Notes: a model not told the origin generated them from the letters alone. 64,000 nucleotides of DNA from Stomorhina lunata (GCA_933228675.1 OW121744.1:23524640-23588639), one strand, 5' to 3'; shown: positions 1-11,450, counted from the first letter of the stretch. Numbers and translations are program-made.

Positions 1-401
1 CTACTTATTCCCGTATGAGGGAACTTTTCAAAGCTCAGAGCATCCTCCTCCCCAGTATTACCCTTTAACTGACCCTTACGTATGCGAGCAGCTGCCACTG
101 TTGACAAAGACATGCCATCGCCCAAAAAGAATATAACATTTTTGGCCTTGTTATAATTATATTGCTCGGTCAAACGTTTTTCCAATTCCTCATGAGCCAA
201 TGAATGCCAAAATTCTGCATTTCTTTCATTTTCGGGGGCAACCTTGCCGACGCCAGCTGAATCAAAGGACAAACGAGAGCCATGATGACTTTGGCCAGTC
301 AAATGTTCAATAGGATGATAGTCAATTTCATTAGTGCTAAGAGCCATGGCAATGTTAAGGACCATAACCAGGTTCAGTACAATCGCAGCGATAGTCTTCA
401 T
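1..401 (-). CDS. Alkaline phosphatase gene A, first coding exon (partial)
   Basis: First exon of a secreted alkaline phosphatase, read on the minus strand from an ATG at 401-399 down to the window edge (133 codons plus 2 bases). Residues 1-20 form a signal peptide (basic start, hydrophobic core, ending IAMA). Residues 62-66 (AEFWH) and the block ending VIFFLGDGMSLSTVAAARI (residues 89-107) match the same positions of the two complete ALP genes in this window. Asp95 of GDGM is a metal ligand in the family. The paralogues splice immediately after the equivalent of residue 134, so the exon should end about one base outside the window; the catalytic serine exon is not visible. The gene is divergent from gene B, with the 11-bp satellite between them. 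A TATAAAT lies at 514-508, but no clear initiator follows. Product family is secure; the gene is incomplete only because the window ends. Confidence 0.9.
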   Translation of the reverse strand, partial: MKTIAAIVLNLVMVLNIAMALSTNEIDYHPIEHLTGQSHHGSRLSFDSAGVGKVAPENERNAEFWHSLAHEELEKRLTEQYNYNKAKNVIFFLGDGMSLSTVAAARIRKGQLKGNTGEEDALSFEKFPHTGIS

Positions 402-856
402 GACTCAAAATGTGCTATTATTAGCATAGAACTTTTGTAGAAATTATCCGTATAAACGGTAGCAGAATGTTTTTGTATCTACTAGTTTTCTCGAGAATTT
501 CATAAGAATTTATAGAAGAAAAGTCCCCAAAAAAAAGTTGTCACCCAGATAACATTCATTTTTGTACGATAAAATGAAATTTAACGCTTTTTATGTTTTG
601 TAAATTCGAAATGTTTTTATCTGTCTAATGAATAAAGTATCATTGTTGTTGTTAATCTTAATTTTTATTTTTGGTCCATCATAAAATAATTGGGAGATAA
701 TTCTATGGGATCCAAATATAACATTAAAGAAAGCATTTTTATTTTTTAAAAATTTATTGAAATTTACTGCTACAATACAAATCTATTACTAAAACGTGCT
801 CAAAAACTTGAAAATTATGTATCCGGTTATTAAAATTTCAGTTAAAATTTTTTGTT
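402..856. other. 5' flank of ALP gene A
   Basis: AT-rich DNA between the gene A start codon and the 11-bp satellite. It should contain the minus-strand promoter of gene A. The only candidate seen is TATAAAT on the minus strand (514-508), about 107 bp upstream of the ATG, without a convincing TCAGT initiator at the expected distance. No coding potential was seen. Confidence 0.4.
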
Positions 857-3265
857 TAGTCATAGTCTAGTCATAGTCTAGTCATAGTCTAGTCATAGTC
901 TAGTCATAGTCTAGTCATAGTCTAGTCATAGTCTAGTCATAGTCTAGTCATAGTCTAGTCATAGTCTAGTCATAGTCTAGTCATAGTCTAGTCATAGTCT
1001 AGTCATAGTCTAGTCATAGTCTAGTCATAGTCTAGTCATAGTCTAGTCATAGTCTAGTCATAGTCTAGTCATAGTCTAGTCATAGTCTAGTCATAGTCTA
1101 GTCATAGTCTAGTCATAGTCTAGTCATAGTCTAGTCATAGTCTAGTCATAGTCTAGTCATAGTCTAGTCATAGTCTAGTCATAGTCTAGTCATAGTCTAG
1201 TCATAGTCTAGTCATAGTCTAGTCATAGTCTAGTCATAGTCTAGTCATAGTCTAGTCATAGTCTAGTCATAGTCTAGTCATAGTCTAGTCATAGTCTAGT
1301 CATAGTCTAGTCATAGTCTAGTCATAGTCTAGTCATAGTCTAGTCATAGTCTAGTCATAGTCTAGTCATAGTCTAGTCATAGTCTAGTCATAGTCTAGTC
1401 ATAGTCTAGTCATAGTCTAGTCATAGTCTAGTCATAGTCTAGTCATAGTCTAGTCATAGTCTAGTCATAGTCTAGTCATAGTCTAGTCATAGTCTAGTCA
1501 TAGTCTAGTCATAGTCTAGTCATAGTCTAGTCATAGTCTAGTCATAGTCTAGTCATAGTCTAGTCATAGTCTAGTCATAGTCTAGTCATAGTCTAGTCAT
1601 AGTCTAGTCATAGTCTAGTCATAGTCTAGTCATAGTCTAGTCATAGTCTAGTCATAGTCTAGTCATAGTCTAGTCATAGTCTAGTCATAGTCTAGTCATA
1701 GTCTAGTCATAGTCTAGTCATAGTCTAGTCATAGTCTAGTCATAGTCTAGTCATAGTCTAGTCATAGTCTAGTCATAGTCTAGTCATAGTCTAGTCATAG
1801 TCTAGTCATAGTCTAGTCATAGTCTAGTCATAGTCTAGTCATAGTCTAGTCATAGTCTAGTCATAGTCTAGTCATAGTCTAGTCATAGTCTAGTCATAGT
1901 CTAGTCATAGTCTAGTCATAGTCTAGTCATAGTCTAGTCATAGTCTAGTCATAGTCTAGTCATAGTCTAGTCATAGTCTAGTCATAGTCTAGTCATAGTC
2001 TAGTCATAGTCTAGTCATAGTCTAGTCATAGTCTAGTCATAGTCTAGTCATAGTCTAGTCATAGTCTAGTCATAGTCTAGTCATAGTCTAGTCATAGTCT
2101 AGTCATAGTCTAGTCATAGTCTAGTCATAGTCTAGTCATAGTCTAGTCATAGTCTAGTCATAGTCTAGTCATAGTCTAGTCATAGTCTAGTCATAGTCTA
2201 GTCATAGTCTAGTCATAGTCTAGTCATAGTCTAGTCATAGTCTAGTCATAGTCTAGTCATAGTCTAGTCATAGTCTAGTCATAGTCTAGTCATAGTCTAG
2301 TCATAGTCTAGTCATAGTCTAGTCATAGTCTAGTCATAGTCTAGTCATAGTCTAGTCATAGTCTAGTCATAGTCTAGTCATAGTCTAGTCATAGTCTAGT
2401 CATAGTCTAGTCATAGTCTAGTCATAGTCTAGTCATAGTCTAGTCATAGTCTAGTCATAGTCTAGTCATAGTCTAGTCATAGTCTAGTCATAGTCTAGTC
2501 ATAGTCTAGTCATAGTCTAGTCATAGTCTAGTCATAGTCTAGTCATAGTCTAGTCATAGTCTAGTCATAGTCTAGTCATAGTCTAGTCATAGTCTAGTCA
2601 TAGTCTAGTCATAGTCTAGTCATAGTCTAGTCATAGTCTAGTCATAGTCTAGTCATAGTCTAGTCATAGTCTAGTCATAGTCTAGTCATAGTCTAGTCAT
2701 AGTCTAGTCATAGTCTAGTCATAGTCTAGTCATAGTCTAGTCATAGTCTAGTCATAGTCTAGTCATAGTCTAGTCATAGTCTAGTCATAGTCTAGTCATA
2801 GTCTAGTCATAGTCTAGTCATAGTCTAGTCATAGTCTAGTCATAGTCTAGTCATAGTCTAGTCATAGTCTAGTCATAGTCTAGTCATAGTCTAGTCATAG
2901 TCTAGTCATAGTCTAGTCATAGTCTAGTCATAGTCTAGTCATAGTCTAGTCATAGTCTAGTCATAGTCTAGTCATAGTCTAGTCATAGTCTAGTCATAGT
3001 CTAGTCATAGTCTAGTCATAGTCTAGTCATAGTCTAGTCATAGTCTAGTCATAGTCTAGTCATAGTCTAGTCATAGTCTAGTCATAGTCTAGTCATAGTC
3101 TAGTCATAGTCTAGTCATAGTCTAGTCATAGTCTAGTCATAGTCTAGTCATAGTCTAGTCATAGTCTAGTCATAGTCTAGTCATAGTCTAGTCATAGTCT
3201 AGTCATAGTCTAGTCATAGTCTAGTCATAGTCTAGTCATAGTCTAGTCATAGTCTAGTCATAGTC
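857..3265. repeat. Perfect 11-bp satellite, 219 copies
   Basis: The unit TAGTCATAGTC (two TAGTC blocks joined by A) is repeated head to tail over exactly 2,409 bp, which is 219 units. I saw no substitution or indel: the phase advances exactly as expected from line to line. TAG occurs in every frame because 11 is not a multiple of 3, so the array cannot code. It separates the divergent ALP genes A and B and is unrelated in sequence to the other satellites of the window. Confidence 0.98.
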
Positions 3266-3435
3266 GAATCTATTAGATATTTCTGTAATACAAACACTCA
3301 ATGAAAATATTTTTTATAGGTGGTTATACAAATATTTATGTTTGACCTTAATGTTTTGAATTGGTATCTTTATAGCTAAAATTTATAGCAAGGAAGAAGA
3401 TATAAAAATTAAAGAAAGGGAGTTTTTAATTTTCG

Positions 3436-3458
3436 AGATAAACATTATTTGATTATCA
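3436..3458. promoter_or_regulatory. Two GATA-type sites upstream of ALP gene B
   Basis: AGATAA (3436-3441) and TGATAA on the minus strand (3453-3458) fit the WGATAR consensus and lie 70-95 bp upstream of the inferred start of transcription. In Drosophila, GATA factors drive many midgut digestive enzyme genes. Linking that to this gene is inference, and such sites arise easily by chance in AT-rich DNA. Confidence 0.3.
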
Positions 3459-3495
3459 TGTTCTATACAGAAGCTTACAAAAGAAATTAAAATGA

Positions 3496-3533
3496 TATAA
3501 AATAATAGACCAAAATCATGATAAGCATCAGTT
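3496..3533 (+). promoter_or_regulatory. Core promoter of ALP gene B (TATA + initiator)
   Basis: TATAAAAT at 3496-3503 is followed by TCAGTT at 3528-3533. The latter is the arthropod initiator; its A at 3530 would be +1, with the TATA box at -34. This gives a 5' UTR of about 58 bases before the ATG at 3588. The Kunitz gene and ALP gene C have nearly the same TATA-initiator spacing. Confidence 0.65.
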
Positions 3534-3587
3534 GTGAAATAGTCGTAATGCTAAACTAATCATATTTTAAAGATTTTTAAATTTAAA

Positions 3588-6377
3588 ATGGAATTTGTAA
3601 CTGTTTCATTATCGTTGCTACTGCTTTTTGTGGCTCCAATTACTGCAGATTTTGATCTCCATCATCATCTGCTATCCACTCCTTTGAAACAATCGAGAGA
3701 TGGCAATAACTTAGCTCCCATAATAGAAGGTTTGGGCGGTAATAAGGAAACTTTACCGCATGAAGCTAACGCAGAGTTCTGGCTGAATTTGGCTGGTGAG
3801 GAAGTGGCTGCTAGGGTAGCAAAGAAACACCAGAATTTGAATAAGGCCAAGAATATTATATTATTTTTGGGCGATGGCATGTCTTTGTCTACGGCGACAG
3901 CTGCACGTATACTCAAAGGGCAAAGGAAAGGTAACACTGGCGAGGAAGATGCCCTGAGTTTTGAAAACTTTCCCTATTTTGGCTTAAGTAAGGTAAGGGG
4001 TATTTAAATTAAAAAAAAACTGAATTAGAAAATTTGTTGATTTTATTAAAAAAAATTATAAAAATTGATAGGAAATTTTTCAAAAATTTACTATTTTTAT
4101 AGGAAATTTTTCAAAAATGTACTATTTTTTAGGAAATTCTTCAAAAATTTACTATTTTTTAGGAAATTTTTCAGAAATTTACTATTTTTATAGGAAATTT
4201 TTCAAAAATTTACTATTTTTATAGGAAATTTTTCAAAAATTTACTATTTTTATAGGAAATTTTTCAAAAATTTACTATTTTTATAGGAAATTTTTCAAAA
4301 ATTTACTATTTTTATAGGACATTTTTCAAAAATTTACTATTTTTATAGAAAATTTTTCAAAAATTTACTATTTTTATAGGAAATTTTTCAGAAATTTACT
4401 ATTTTTATAGGAAATTTTTCAAAAATTTACTATTTTTATAGGAAATTTTCCAAAAATTTACTATTTTTATCGGAAATTTTTCAAAAATTTACTACTTTTA
4501 TAGGAAATTTTTCAAAAATTTACTATTTTTCTAGGACACTTTTCAAAAATTTACTATTTTTGTAGGAAATTTTTCAAAAATTTACTATTTGTATAGAAAA
4601 TTTTTCAAAAATTTACTATTTTTATAGGAAATTTTTCAAAAATTTACTATTTTTTTTAGGAAATTCTTCAAAAATTTACTATTTTTATAAGAAAATTTTC
4701 AGAAATTTACAATTTTTATAGGAAATTTTTAAAAAATTTACTATTTTCATAGGAAATTTTTCAAACATTTACTATTTTTATAGGAAATTTTTCAAAAATT
4801 TACTATTTTTATAGGAAATTTTTCAAAAATTTACTATTTTTATAAGAAATTTTTCAAAAATTTACTATTTTTATAGGAAATTTTTCAAAAATTTACTATT
4901 TTTATAGGAAATTTTTCAAAAATTTACTATTTTTATAGGAAATTTTTTAAAAATTTACTATTTTTATAGGAAATTTTTCAAAAATTTACTATTTTTATAG
5001 AAAATTTTTCAAAAATTTACTATTTTTATAGGAAATTTTTCAAAAATTTACTATTTTTATAGGAAATTTTTCAAAAATTTACTATTTTTATAGGAAATTT
5101 TTCAAAAATTTACTATTTTTATAGGAAATTTTTCAAAAATTCGGATTTAAAATAATCTTGTTTTCTTTTTCCACTTAAAGACCTACTGCGCCAATGCCCA
5201 AGTACCAGATTCAGCTTGTACCGCAACCGCATACTTGTGCGGTGTTAAGGCCAATATTGTCACTATTGGTGTTACGGCCAATGTTAATTTCGGCAACTGT
5301 ACCGAAAGTAGTGATCCCGCCAACCAGGTCTCCTCCATAGCGGACTGGGCCCAAAAGGCTGGCAAAGCTACTGGATTTATAACCACCACAACATTAACAC
5401 ATGCCAGTCCAGCGGGTGCTTATGCTCATACCGCCAGTCGCTCGTGGGAATGTGATTCGAATGTACCAGCCGATAACGATGGATGTACTGATATTGCCCA
5501 ACAATTAATATATCAAGAGCCAGGACGTAATTTTGATCTTATGATGGGTGGTGGTGCTGGAAAATTTGTACCCAAACATTTAAGAGATTTGCACGGCAAT
5601 ATGGGAGAACGTAATGATGGTAAAAATCTGTTGGCAGCCTGGCAGGGTCAACATCCAAGAGGATTGTTGGTACATAATCGTAATAGCCTCTTGAGCTTAA
5701 ATGTTTCCCGAGTCTCACATATTTTGGGTATTTTCCAGTCTAGTTATATGGACTATCATGCCTTGTCCGATAAGCAGAAACAACCCACATTAACCGAAAT
5801 GACAGAGGTGGCTCTTAAATTTTTAAGCCAGAAAAGTGACAAAGGCTATTTTGTATTTATTGAAGGCGGTCGCATTGATACCGCTCATCATTCCAATATG
5901 GCGGGTCTGAGTCTGGATGAAACTTTGGAATTCGATAAGGCTATTCAAAAAGCTCGCGATATGACAAACCCTGATGACACATTAATTGTGGTCACTGCCG
6001 ATCATTCGCATCCCTTAAGTATTGCCGGCTATCCCGGTCGTGGATCAAATATTTTGGGTCTTAATGATTATGACAAAGATTTAAATGGCTTAAAATATAC
6101 AACTTTAAATTATGCTGCTGGTTCTGATCAGTATTTGGATGATCAGGGTCAGCGTTTGGGTTTGGAGGGTAAATTCGGTGAGAATCTTTCGGTACCCTAC
6201 TCGAGTTATATTAAAAGAGAAGGTGGTGCTCACGGTGGTGATGATGTGGCCATTTATGCTTCAGGTCCACATGAGCATTTATTCCGTGGCGTTATGGAAC
6301 AGCATACTATACCCCACTTAATGGCCTATGCCGCTTGTATTGGTGAAGGACCAACTATGTGTGATAATGTGAACTAA
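3588..6377 (+). CDS. Secreted alkaline phosphatase, gene B (complete, 2 exons)
   Basis: Metal-dependent phosphomonoesterase of the alkaline phosphatase family, 533 aa. Exon 1 is 3588-3992 (ends AAG|GTAAGG, phase 0) and exon 2 is 5181-6377 (acceptor CTTAAAG|ACC). Residues 1-20 are a signal peptide ending APITA. The active site is complete: Asp96 in GDGM, nucleophile Ser146 in VPDSACTAT, the THASP motif near 208-212, Glu363/Asp368/His372 in EGGRIDTAHH, Asp409/His410 in TADHSH and His486 in GAHGGDD. The protein ends at CDNVN with no hydrophobic tail, so a GPI anchor is not evident and a soluble secreted enzyme is more likely. A tract of satellite fills the single intron. AATAAA follows at 6430-6435. 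The substrate is not predictable; a gut or Malpighian tubule enzyme is plausible from family knowledge only. Confidence 0.95.
4068..5140 (+). repeat. 31-bp AT-rich satellite filling intron 1 of gene B
   Basis: About 35 imperfect copies of a 31-bp unit that can be written as AGGAAATTTTTCAAAAA followed by TTTACTATTTTTAT. Copies differ by scattered substitutions. The array takes up nearly all of the 1,188-bp intron (3993-5180), leaving only short unique ends with the splice sites. The same family recurs between 37.4 and 56.7 kb. Confidence 0.95.
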
Positions 6378-6502
6378 GAACTTTTGAGATACTATATTTA
6401 TATGTTTTGTAAAAAAAAGGTGACTTTTAAATAAAAAAAAATATTTCTAAAAAAAAAAAACACTTTAATAAATCTTTTTAGTTATCTAAGTATTTTATAA
6501 TA
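6378..6502 (+). terminator. 3' UTR and poly(A) signal of ALP gene B
   Basis: AATAAA at 6430-6435 lies 53 bp after the stop codon, in an A-rich tract. It is the likely cleavage and polyadenylation signal. Confidence 0.6.
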
Positions 6503-6690
6503 GGTCCGTTTCTTTACTTTTTGGGTGAGTTCGGACAAATGAGTGTAAGAGGCGAAATGAAAATGCTTTCTTAATTTAGTAAAGTCTAAAACCAAAACAG
6601 AGTATGGAAACACACTTCGGTGAGTTTTGGGTTACTTCGGAATGTTTTAAGTAGTTTCGTTATCGTACGAGAACACAACTAATATTTGTT
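6503..6690. repeat. Dispersed repeat, copy 1 (partner near 14.4-14.75 kb)
   Basis: Sequence beginning GGTCCGTTTCTTTAC and including AACCAAAACAGAGTA, GTGAGTTTTGGGT and GTAGTTTCGTTAT recurs, diverged, at 14354-14750. I see no coding sequence or terminal repeats. It is probably an old transposable element fragment of unknown class. Confidence 0.6.
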
Positions 6691-7484
6691 TAAAATTTAG
6701 ACGAAAATGAGTCAAAATTGCGATATAATACAAAAATTCAGTTAAAATTTCGATATAATAAAATATCTTATCAAAAATTAAAAAAAATAATCAAAATCTC
6801 AATTTAAGAAAAAATACTTGAAAACTAAAATTTAACAAAAGATTTAAAAATTTTTGATTCAAATGAAACTTTTTCAAAATATTAAAAAAAATGTTTTTGA
6901 GAAATAGGAAAAGTAATAGAGTATATAACGTCGAGCTAATGTACACATCTATCACGTCGGCAGAAGTGAAATTTCTGAAATTTTTGACTTGAAATTTCTG
7001 AAAAACTGTACAAGGTACATAAACAATTTTTTGTAGGGATAAAGTTTGTTTTATTGTTTATATAAAACAGTTTAAAAAATTTCGAAACAGAAAACTCAAT
7101 TGACCTGTTTTTGCAATTGAAATAAGGGTTTATAAAAATTTGTAATTTTTTATTAAACTTGATTTTTTGGATTCGTTTATGAATTAGCGCTACTTTTTAT
7201 TTTTGGGTCTAAATATATGGGCCTATATAATTGCATTTCAGAAAGATCGGCTTGACTGTTTTGTTATATGTTCGAAAACATAAAAATTTTCTTAAAAATT
7301 AGACAAATTTCGTTTAATGCTGTACGTAAAGGGAACGTTGCGCTGACTTAAATTTTAGTTTTAAATCATCTTTGAATCCCATTCTATACGAATATATAAT
7401 AAAACATTAACTTTCAATAAAAATCTTCATCGTAGAAAGTAAAAAATTGTTAACATCTTCATAAATTTTTCAACATTGAACAGT
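6691..7484. other. AT-rich intergenic DNA, no feature seen
   Basis: Low-complexity AT-rich sequence between the dispersed repeat and the palindromic element. No open frame, splice-site pattern or recognisable element was found. Confidence 0.5.
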
Positions 7485-8440
7485 TTAAGATATTTAAAAA
7501 TTATTTTATTTCTTAAATCATTGGTAATATTTCAGTATTCTTTCAAAATGTATGGTTTTAAAATTAAATGCACAATGGTTCAAAAACAAGGAAAAGTTGA
7601 AGAGAAAAATGATTTTTTTTTATTTTTGAAATGATATAAATTAAAACCAATAACAGTTATTATTGCAGAGTTAGATGTTTTTTATTCGTTTATTCAAGCC
7701 TATTCCAAAATAACCATATTCCATTAACCATATTGGACAATAATTGAAAGAGGTACACGGTCCAAAAGCTTATTTCTGAGGTGGTCTACTTTCACACCCA
7801 ATGATTCGCCCTGTGTAAAAACAGAGTAACCATAAATCCAAAATTTAGAAAGGTTGGGTTCTCCCTAACTATTCTTTCATACATACTTATGCAATCAGAC
7901 TTACAGTTTAGATGATATAGATTTATAACCACTTTTTTTTTTGTTTCAAGCCACTGTGAGGCGTACAATGGTTTGAAACAAAAAAAGGGGTAATAAATCT
8001 GTATCTTCTAAACTGCAAGTCTGATTTCATCAGCATATATGAGAGAGTTGTTAAGGAAGACCCAAGCTTTCTTAATTTAGGACTTGTGAGAACTCGGTGT
8101 TTTTACAGAGTGGATTATTCAGCTTCAAAGTAGACCACCTCAAAAGTAAAATAGCTTTTGGGTCGTATAGCTCTTTCAATTATTGTCAAAAATAGTTTTT
8201 TTACATTTTGGATAGAGCTTGGAGGAACGAAGAAAAAACATATTTACTTCACTATAATAACTGTTATAGTTTTTAAGTTATTCTGTTTGAAAAATAAAAA
8301 AAAAATAATTTTTCTCTTCGACTTTTTTTAGTTTTTGACCGATTGTGCATTCGATATAAAACCCATATTGTCTTAAAAAATTCTGACAAATAGCCAAGAG
8401 TTTGGGAAATAAAATTGTGGAACTCATTTTTAAATATCTC
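7485..8440. repeat. Long imperfect palindrome (foldback-type element)
   Basis: Two arms of about 480 bp are diverged inverted copies around a centre near 7960. Matching pairs include GAGGTGGTCTACTTT (7778-7792) with its reverse complement near 8129, ACAATAATTGAAAGAG near 7738 with its inverse near 8175, and TTTGTTTCAAGCCA with TGGTTTGAAACAAA flanking the centre. The innermost part is close to a perfect hairpin. Short open frames on both strands here are by-products of the symmetry. Outer ends and target duplications were not resolved. It could be an old foldback/MITE-like transposon. Confidence 0.75.
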
Positions 8441-8980
8441 GAACCGTTTTGTATGGACAAATTTTCAAATTCAAAAATTTTTCTCGCAAATCGAAAAAAC
8501 TGCATTTTTTCTCAAAAAAAATATATCAAGTTTTTACTTTTTAGTGAATAGTTCGAGTTTCGTGATAGAGTTCCCTATTTCTTTAGAGCACATTTCAAAG
8601 TAGGAACGAAAACACAGTACAATATTGCTACGACGCTCTAGTGGATCAATAGAGATATATACCCTGGTTTGCGCAACCTCCTTCCTAACTATAAATTTGC
8701 TCTGTCGTTACAAAAAACTTTATTAGTTCTCATTTTAATAGATAAAGACAAAAAAAACCATTAAAACTTTTATAAACGAAGTAATAATGCCGATATCACT
8801 AGGAATCGAACTTATTTTACAAATTAAAAAAACCTATTTTCCAATCCCTGATGTATTACTCAAGTTGTAAATATAAAACTGCACGTGTTTCATTCAGTTC
8901 CGAAAACAACGCCTTAAAACAAATTTCTAGGCCACACATATGGAAATGTAAGACAATTAATTCGGTTTTATAAATTTACC
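8441..8980. other. Intergenic DNA upstream of the Kunitz-type gene
   Basis: AT-rich sequence between the palindrome and the promoter of the small secreted peptide gene. No additional gene or element is recognised. Confidence 0.4.
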
Positions 8981-9019
8981 TATAAATACTTCACCCTAGC
9001 CCTAGAAAACAGATCAGTC
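8981..9019 (+). promoter_or_regulatory. Core promoter of the Kunitz-type gene
   Basis: TATAAATA at 8981-8988 and TCAGTC at 9014-9019 (A at 9016 as +1) form a TATA-initiator pair 35 bp apart, giving an 8-base 5' leader before the ATG at 9024. Such short leaders are common for abundant small secreted fly proteins. Confidence 0.6.
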
Positions 9020-9023
9020 AAAA

Positions 9024-9359
9024 ATGAAGAATTTAACTTTAGCAGCTGTTTGGCTCTTTATCATATTTCTGGGCCAAGCTATAGCTCAGGTGCAGAGATG
9101 TATTGGAAGAACTTGTAAGTTTTGAAAATACTTTTGAAATATATAAAATGCAAACTTTTTTAATCGAAATTCAGGGACGGCCCAATGTAATCTTCCGCCT
9201 AGTTGGGGTGAACGTGGTAGGGGCTGTAATCCACGCACTATGTGGTGGTATGATCCACGTCTTAACTATTGTCGGCAAATGTGGTACAGAGGTTGCGGCG
9301 GCAACAACAATCGTTGGTGTAATCGTCAAGAATGCGAACAGAGATGTCGTCGTCGTTAA
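9024..9359 (+). CDS. Small secreted Kunitz-type peptide (91 aa, 2 exons)
   Basis: Exon 1 is 9024-9114 and exon 2 is 9175-9359, split by a 60-bp phase-1 intron (T|GTAAGT ... TTCAG|GG). Residues 1-21 are a signal peptide (hydrophobic core, cleavage after QAIA), leaving a mature chain of about 70 aa that starts with Gln. Cysteines at 35, 48, 63, 71, 84 and 88 give the Kunitz spacing C-x7-C-x12-C-x3-C at the C-terminal side, with RGCGGNNNRW in the place of the usual GCxGNxNxF. Two extra cysteines (26 and 79) could form a fourth disulfide. The C35-C48 loop is four residues longer than usual, and the residue after Cys48 (the P1 position of inhibitors) is Asn, so trypsin inhibition is doubtful. The chain is basic and rich in Arg, ending CRRR. 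Secretion and fold class are well supported; target and tissue are unknown. Confidence 0.8.
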
Positions 9360-9409
9360 GGACATTGATAAAACTGCTCTGCAAAAATTCATTTATTGTC
9401 TTTCCTTTT

Positions 9410-9415
9410 AATAAA
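9410..9415 (+). terminator. Poly(A) signal of the Kunitz-type gene
   Basis: AATAAA lies 51 bp after the stop codon and is the only canonical signal close to the gene. Confidence 0.6.
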
Positions 9416-9699
9416 ACTATGCGGACTACATGGATCTTGATGCGCTAAACTCAAATCCGTTTTCGGTTTTTCTCCATGAGATCTGGATTTTTTTTTATGG
9501 GCGTGGTAAATTTTTCCCCTTAAATTAGTCAGGTACTGATATCTATTTCGTCCTAACTCGAGAACGACTCATCCGATTTTCAAAATTAAAACACTTTGTT
9601 GCTCACGATACTATTAATTTTGTAAACATTGGGAATATTTTTGTAAATATTGGGAATCTTTTTCAAAACAGAAATAAATTCTAATATTAATTTGTAAAA

Positions 9700-11450
9700 A
9701 ATTTCCGGATAAAAATTTTTGATAAAAAATTTTTCTATAGAAAAATTTTTGGTAAAAAATTTTCCATTGAAAAATTTTTGATAAAAAATTTTCCATAGAA
9801 AAATGTTTGATAAAAAAATTTTCTATAGAAAAATAAAAATTTTTTACAAAAATTTTTTTATCAAAAATTTTTCTATGGAAAATTTTTTATCAAAAAATTT
9901 TCTATAGAAATTTGTTTTATAAAAAGTTTTTATTTATCAAAAATTTTTCTATAGAAAAATAAAATTTTCCATAGAAAAATTTTTGATAAATAAATTTTAT
10001 ATAGAAAAATTTTTTGTTAAAAAAATATCCTATACCCAAATTTTGGATAAAAAAAATTTTTCTTTAAAAAAAATTTTAATAAAAAAATTTTTGATAAAAA
10101 AATGTTTCTAAAAAAATTTTCTATAGAAAAATAAAATTTTCCATAGAAACATTTTTGATAAAAAAAAAAATGCATAGAAAAATTTTTGAAAAAAAAATTC
10201 TATACAAAAATTATTGATAAAGAAAATTTCCTATAGAAAAATTTTTGGTAAAAAAAAATTGTAATAGAAAAATTTTCTATATAAAAAAGACCTTGAGCTC
10301 TTTTTTTACTTATTCTTAAAATTTAAAAAAAAATTTCGATAAAAAAATGTTCCATAGAAAAATTTTTGATAAATAAATATTCTATAGAAAAATGTTTTAT
10401 AAAAAAAATAAAAAAAAATGATAAAAAATTTTCCATATAAAAATTTTTGATAAAAAATTTTCTATAGAAAAATTTTTGATAAAAAAATTATCTATAGAAA
10501 AATTTTAAAATAAAAAAAAAATTCTATAGGAAAATTTTTGATAATCAAATTTTCTATAGAAAAATTTTTGATAAAAAAGTTTTCTATAGAAAAATTTTCT
10601 ATAGAAATTTTTTTTACCAAAAAGTTTTCTATAAAAAAAATTTCTCTAGGAAAATTTTTGATAAAAAAATTTTCTATACAAAAAATTTTGGTAAATAATT
10701 GGTAAATTTTGTATAAAACAATTGTTGATAAAAATAATTTCTATAGAAAAATTTTTGATAAAAAAATTTTCTATAGAAAAATTTTTGATGAAAAATTTTC
10801 TATAAAAAAAATTGTTGTTAAAAAATTTTTGATAAAAAACTTTTTACAAAAAATAAAAATAATAAAAAAATTTTCTATATAAAATAAAAAAATTTTGAAA
10901 AAAAAATTTCTATAGAAAAATTTTTGATAAAAAAATTTTCTATAGAAAAATTTTTAATAAAAATATTTTCAATAGAAAAATTTTTGATAGAAAAAATTTT
11001 CTATAGAAAAATTTTTGATAAAAAAATTTTCTATAGAAAAATTTTTGATAAAAAAATTTTCTATAGAAAAATTTTTGATAAAAAAATTTTCTATAGAAAA
11101 ATTTTTGATACAAAAATTTTCTATAGAAAAATTTTTTAAGAAAAATTTTGATAAAAAAATTTTCTATAGAAAAAAATTTTTGGTAAAAAAATTTTCCATA
11201 ACAAATTTTTAATAAAAATATTTTCTATAGAAAAATTTTTGACAAAATAATTTTGAAAAAATAATAATTTTCTATAAATAATTTTTATCAAAAATTTTCT
11301 ATAGAAAAATTTTTATCAAAAATTTTCTATATAAAAATTTTTGATAAAAAATTTTCCATAGAAAAATTTTTGATAAAAAAATTTTCTATAGAAAAATAAA
11401 ATTTTTCATAGAAAATTTTCTATGGAAAAATTTTTGATAAAAATATTTAA
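9700..11450. repeat. Degenerate ~30-bp AT-rich satellite
   Basis: A tandem array built on TATAGAAAAATTTTTGATAA followed by an A-run and TTTTC. The ends are highly diverged; the part at 10920-11140 is nearly homogeneous. Both orientations of the unit occur (reverse near 9840-9960 and 11280-11340). Open frames giving IEKFLIKKFS-type peptides are products of the repeat, not genes. Confidence 0.9.

Noticed and set aside
857..3265. CRISPR array
   Set aside because: There are no spacers; it is a pure tandem repeat in an insect genome.
5183..5389. Minus-strand frame opposite ALP exon 2
   Set aside because: Antisense shadow of a strongly conserved coding exon. The same applies to 3665-3937 and 27045-27284.
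9103..9411. 102-aa frame and its antisense partner over the Kunitz gene
   Set aside because: The spliced frame (9024-9114 joined to 9175-9359) gives a signal peptide and regular cysteines; these frames do not.
10924..11212. Open frames with repeating IEKFLIKKFS-type peptides
   Set aside because: They are satellite units that happen to lack stops; a neighbouring frame gives the same peptide and no gene signals exist.
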